Shown here: in pieces, positions 4,434 through 5,117 of the stretch
Position numbering within the stretch: the first letter of the stretch is position 1
Layout of the letters: every line of letters starts with the position of its first letter
NCBI GenBank assembly: GCA_045600005.1
Contig: JAZRXB010000314.1
Coordinates: forward strand, 1 to 5,117
Direction of reading: 5' to 3'
Source of the DNA: Flemingiibacterium sp045600005
GTDB lineage: Bacteria; Bacillota; Clostridia; Oscillospirales; CAG-272
Length of the DNA stretch: 5,117 nucleotides
Notes under the pieces: generated by a model
The model's input: only the letters and a program-made list of their open reading frames with translations
Database searches by the model: none
Told to the model about the DNA's origin: nothing
Position numbers and translations under genes: made by a program

Positions 4434-5117
4434 CGCCGGTCTCTGCCGAACGCATCGCGCGGTATCTGACCGGCGAAGCGTTCGCGCCGCGCGATTCCGC
4501 GCCGTGCGGTTTCGCGCTTCATCTCTCCTGCTTCGGCGAGGTGGATTCGACCAATCTGCTCGCCCGCCGCGCGGCGTCCGGCGAGACGGTGCGCGGCGAG
4601 ACCGAAGCGTTCGTCGCAGGAAACTCCGTGCGCGGCGGTTCCCCGTCCGGCGGACGTCCCGGCGGTGCGGACGGAAACGCGCCGTCCGGCGTGACTTTTT
4701 CGACCGGTAATCCCACGCTCTGTGGAAATCCCCTTCCCGGTATCGCCGCACCCGACCGGCTTTTCGCCGCGTCGAGCCAGACGGCGGGCCGCGGACGGCT
4801 CGGACGGACGTTTTTCTCGCCCGGCGGGAGCGGACTTTACCTGTCGCTCCTGCTCCATCCCGACGCGGACAGCGAACGCATCCCGCTTCTCACGTGCGCC
4901 GCCGCCGTCGCCGTCTGCCGTACCGCCGAAGCGCTCGGCGGGCGGAAGACCGGGATCAAATGGGTCAACGACGTGACGCTCGGCGGGCGGAAGATCTGCG
5001 GCATCCTGACCGAAGCGGGCTTTTCGGGCGCGGACGGAAAGCCCGATCATGGCGGGCTGGGCGGCGGGGGGAATCTCCTGCCACCGGCGGACGGCTTCCC
5101 CGCCGAAGCGGGCGCGG
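4421..5117 (+). CDS. birA: Biotin--[acetyl-CoA-carboxylase] ligase, group I, 3' end cut off, with Gly/Ser/Pro-rich insert
   Basis: The enzyme activates biotin with ATP and attaches it to a lysine of biotin carboxyl carrier domains, in the cytoplasm. Visible catalytic motifs are EVDSTN (40-45), QTAGRGRLGR (120-129, biotinyl-AMP binding), GSGLYLSLLL (136-145), KWVND (180-184) and GGRKICGILTEA (188-199, with the expected catalytic-site lysine K191). There is no helix-turn-helix domain before the catalytic domain, so it is the monofunctional type that does not act as a repressor. The ATG lies inside the end of the PHP gene, with a 13-base overlap and no good ribosome site, which points to translational coupling. 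Oddities: STN to QTAGRGR spans about 75 residues against about 25 in well-known ligases, the extra being a Gly/Ser/Pro-rich stretch (about 52-110). The strand that should read like VVVGIGIN reads GGLGGGGN (211-218). The frame is open across both. It continues past the right edge. Confidence 0.92.
   Translation, partial: MGRLTPVSAERIARYLTGEAFAPRDSAPCGFALHLSCFGEVDSTNLLARRAASGETVRGETEAFVAGNSVRGGSPSGGRPGGADGNAPSGVTFSTGNPTLCGNPLPGIAAPDRLFAASSQTAGRGRLGRTFFSPGGSGLYLSLLLHPDADSERIPLLTCAAAVAVCRTAEALGGRKTGIKWVNDVTLGGRKICGILTEAGFSGADGKPDHGGLGGGGNLLPPADGFPAEAGA

Noticed and set aside
4160..5050. Minus-strand open frame of 296 codons opposite the PHP end and biotin ligase
   Set aside because: The plus strand carries clear PHP and biotin-ligase motifs across the whole span. 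The minus-strand translation is Arg/Ala/Gly-rich and lacks a ribosome site or motif.

Overview
The window looks like GC-rich Firmicutes DNA, most likely a Clostridia lineage of the Oscillospirales/Ruminococcaceae type. This rests on the PcrA helicase sequence (N-terminal extension before the Q-motif and an extra segment between motifs I and Ia), strong AGGAG-type ribosome sites, consensus sigma-A promoters, and a clostridial-looking DUF1887 protein. The taxonomic guess is from memory of protein style, not from a search.

Layout. Positions 1-1958 (minus strand) hold a PcrA/UvrD-type DNA helicase whose C-terminus runs off the left edge just before motif VI. Positions 1959-2236 are a divergent intergenic region of 278 bases. 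It contains an AT-rich core with two back-to-back consensus promoters, one firing left into the helicase and one firing right, and predicted stem-loops in both leaders. Positions 2237-3445 (plus strand) encode a 402-residue CARF-domain protein with a C-terminal PD-(D/E)xK-like DUF1887 nuclease domain. This is the Card1/Can2 architecture, but no cas gene or repeat array is visible here. An 11-bp stem-loop (3456-3483) lies in the next gap. Positions 3513-4433 encode a 306-residue PHP-domain metallohydrolase of the CehA/McbA type. Positions 4421-5117 encode the first 232 residues of a biotin-protein ligase without an N-terminal DNA-binding domain. It overlaps the PHP gene by 13 bases and runs off the right edge.

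How they may fit together. The PHP and biotin-ligase genes are almost certainly translationally linked. The CARF-nuclease gene has its own strong promoter and may share a transcript with the PHP gene if the stem-loop between them does not terminate. The helicase is a housekeeping genome-maintenance gene that happens to face away, so no joint function can be read from its position alone. The most notable item is the CARF-nuclease: a cyclic-oligonucleotide-sensor architecture sitting among housekeeping-type genes, with a serine where the nuclease motif usually has an acid, and a variant glycine loop in the CARF domain. The biotin ligase is also odd, with a Gly/Ser/Pro-rich insert inside its catalytic fold.
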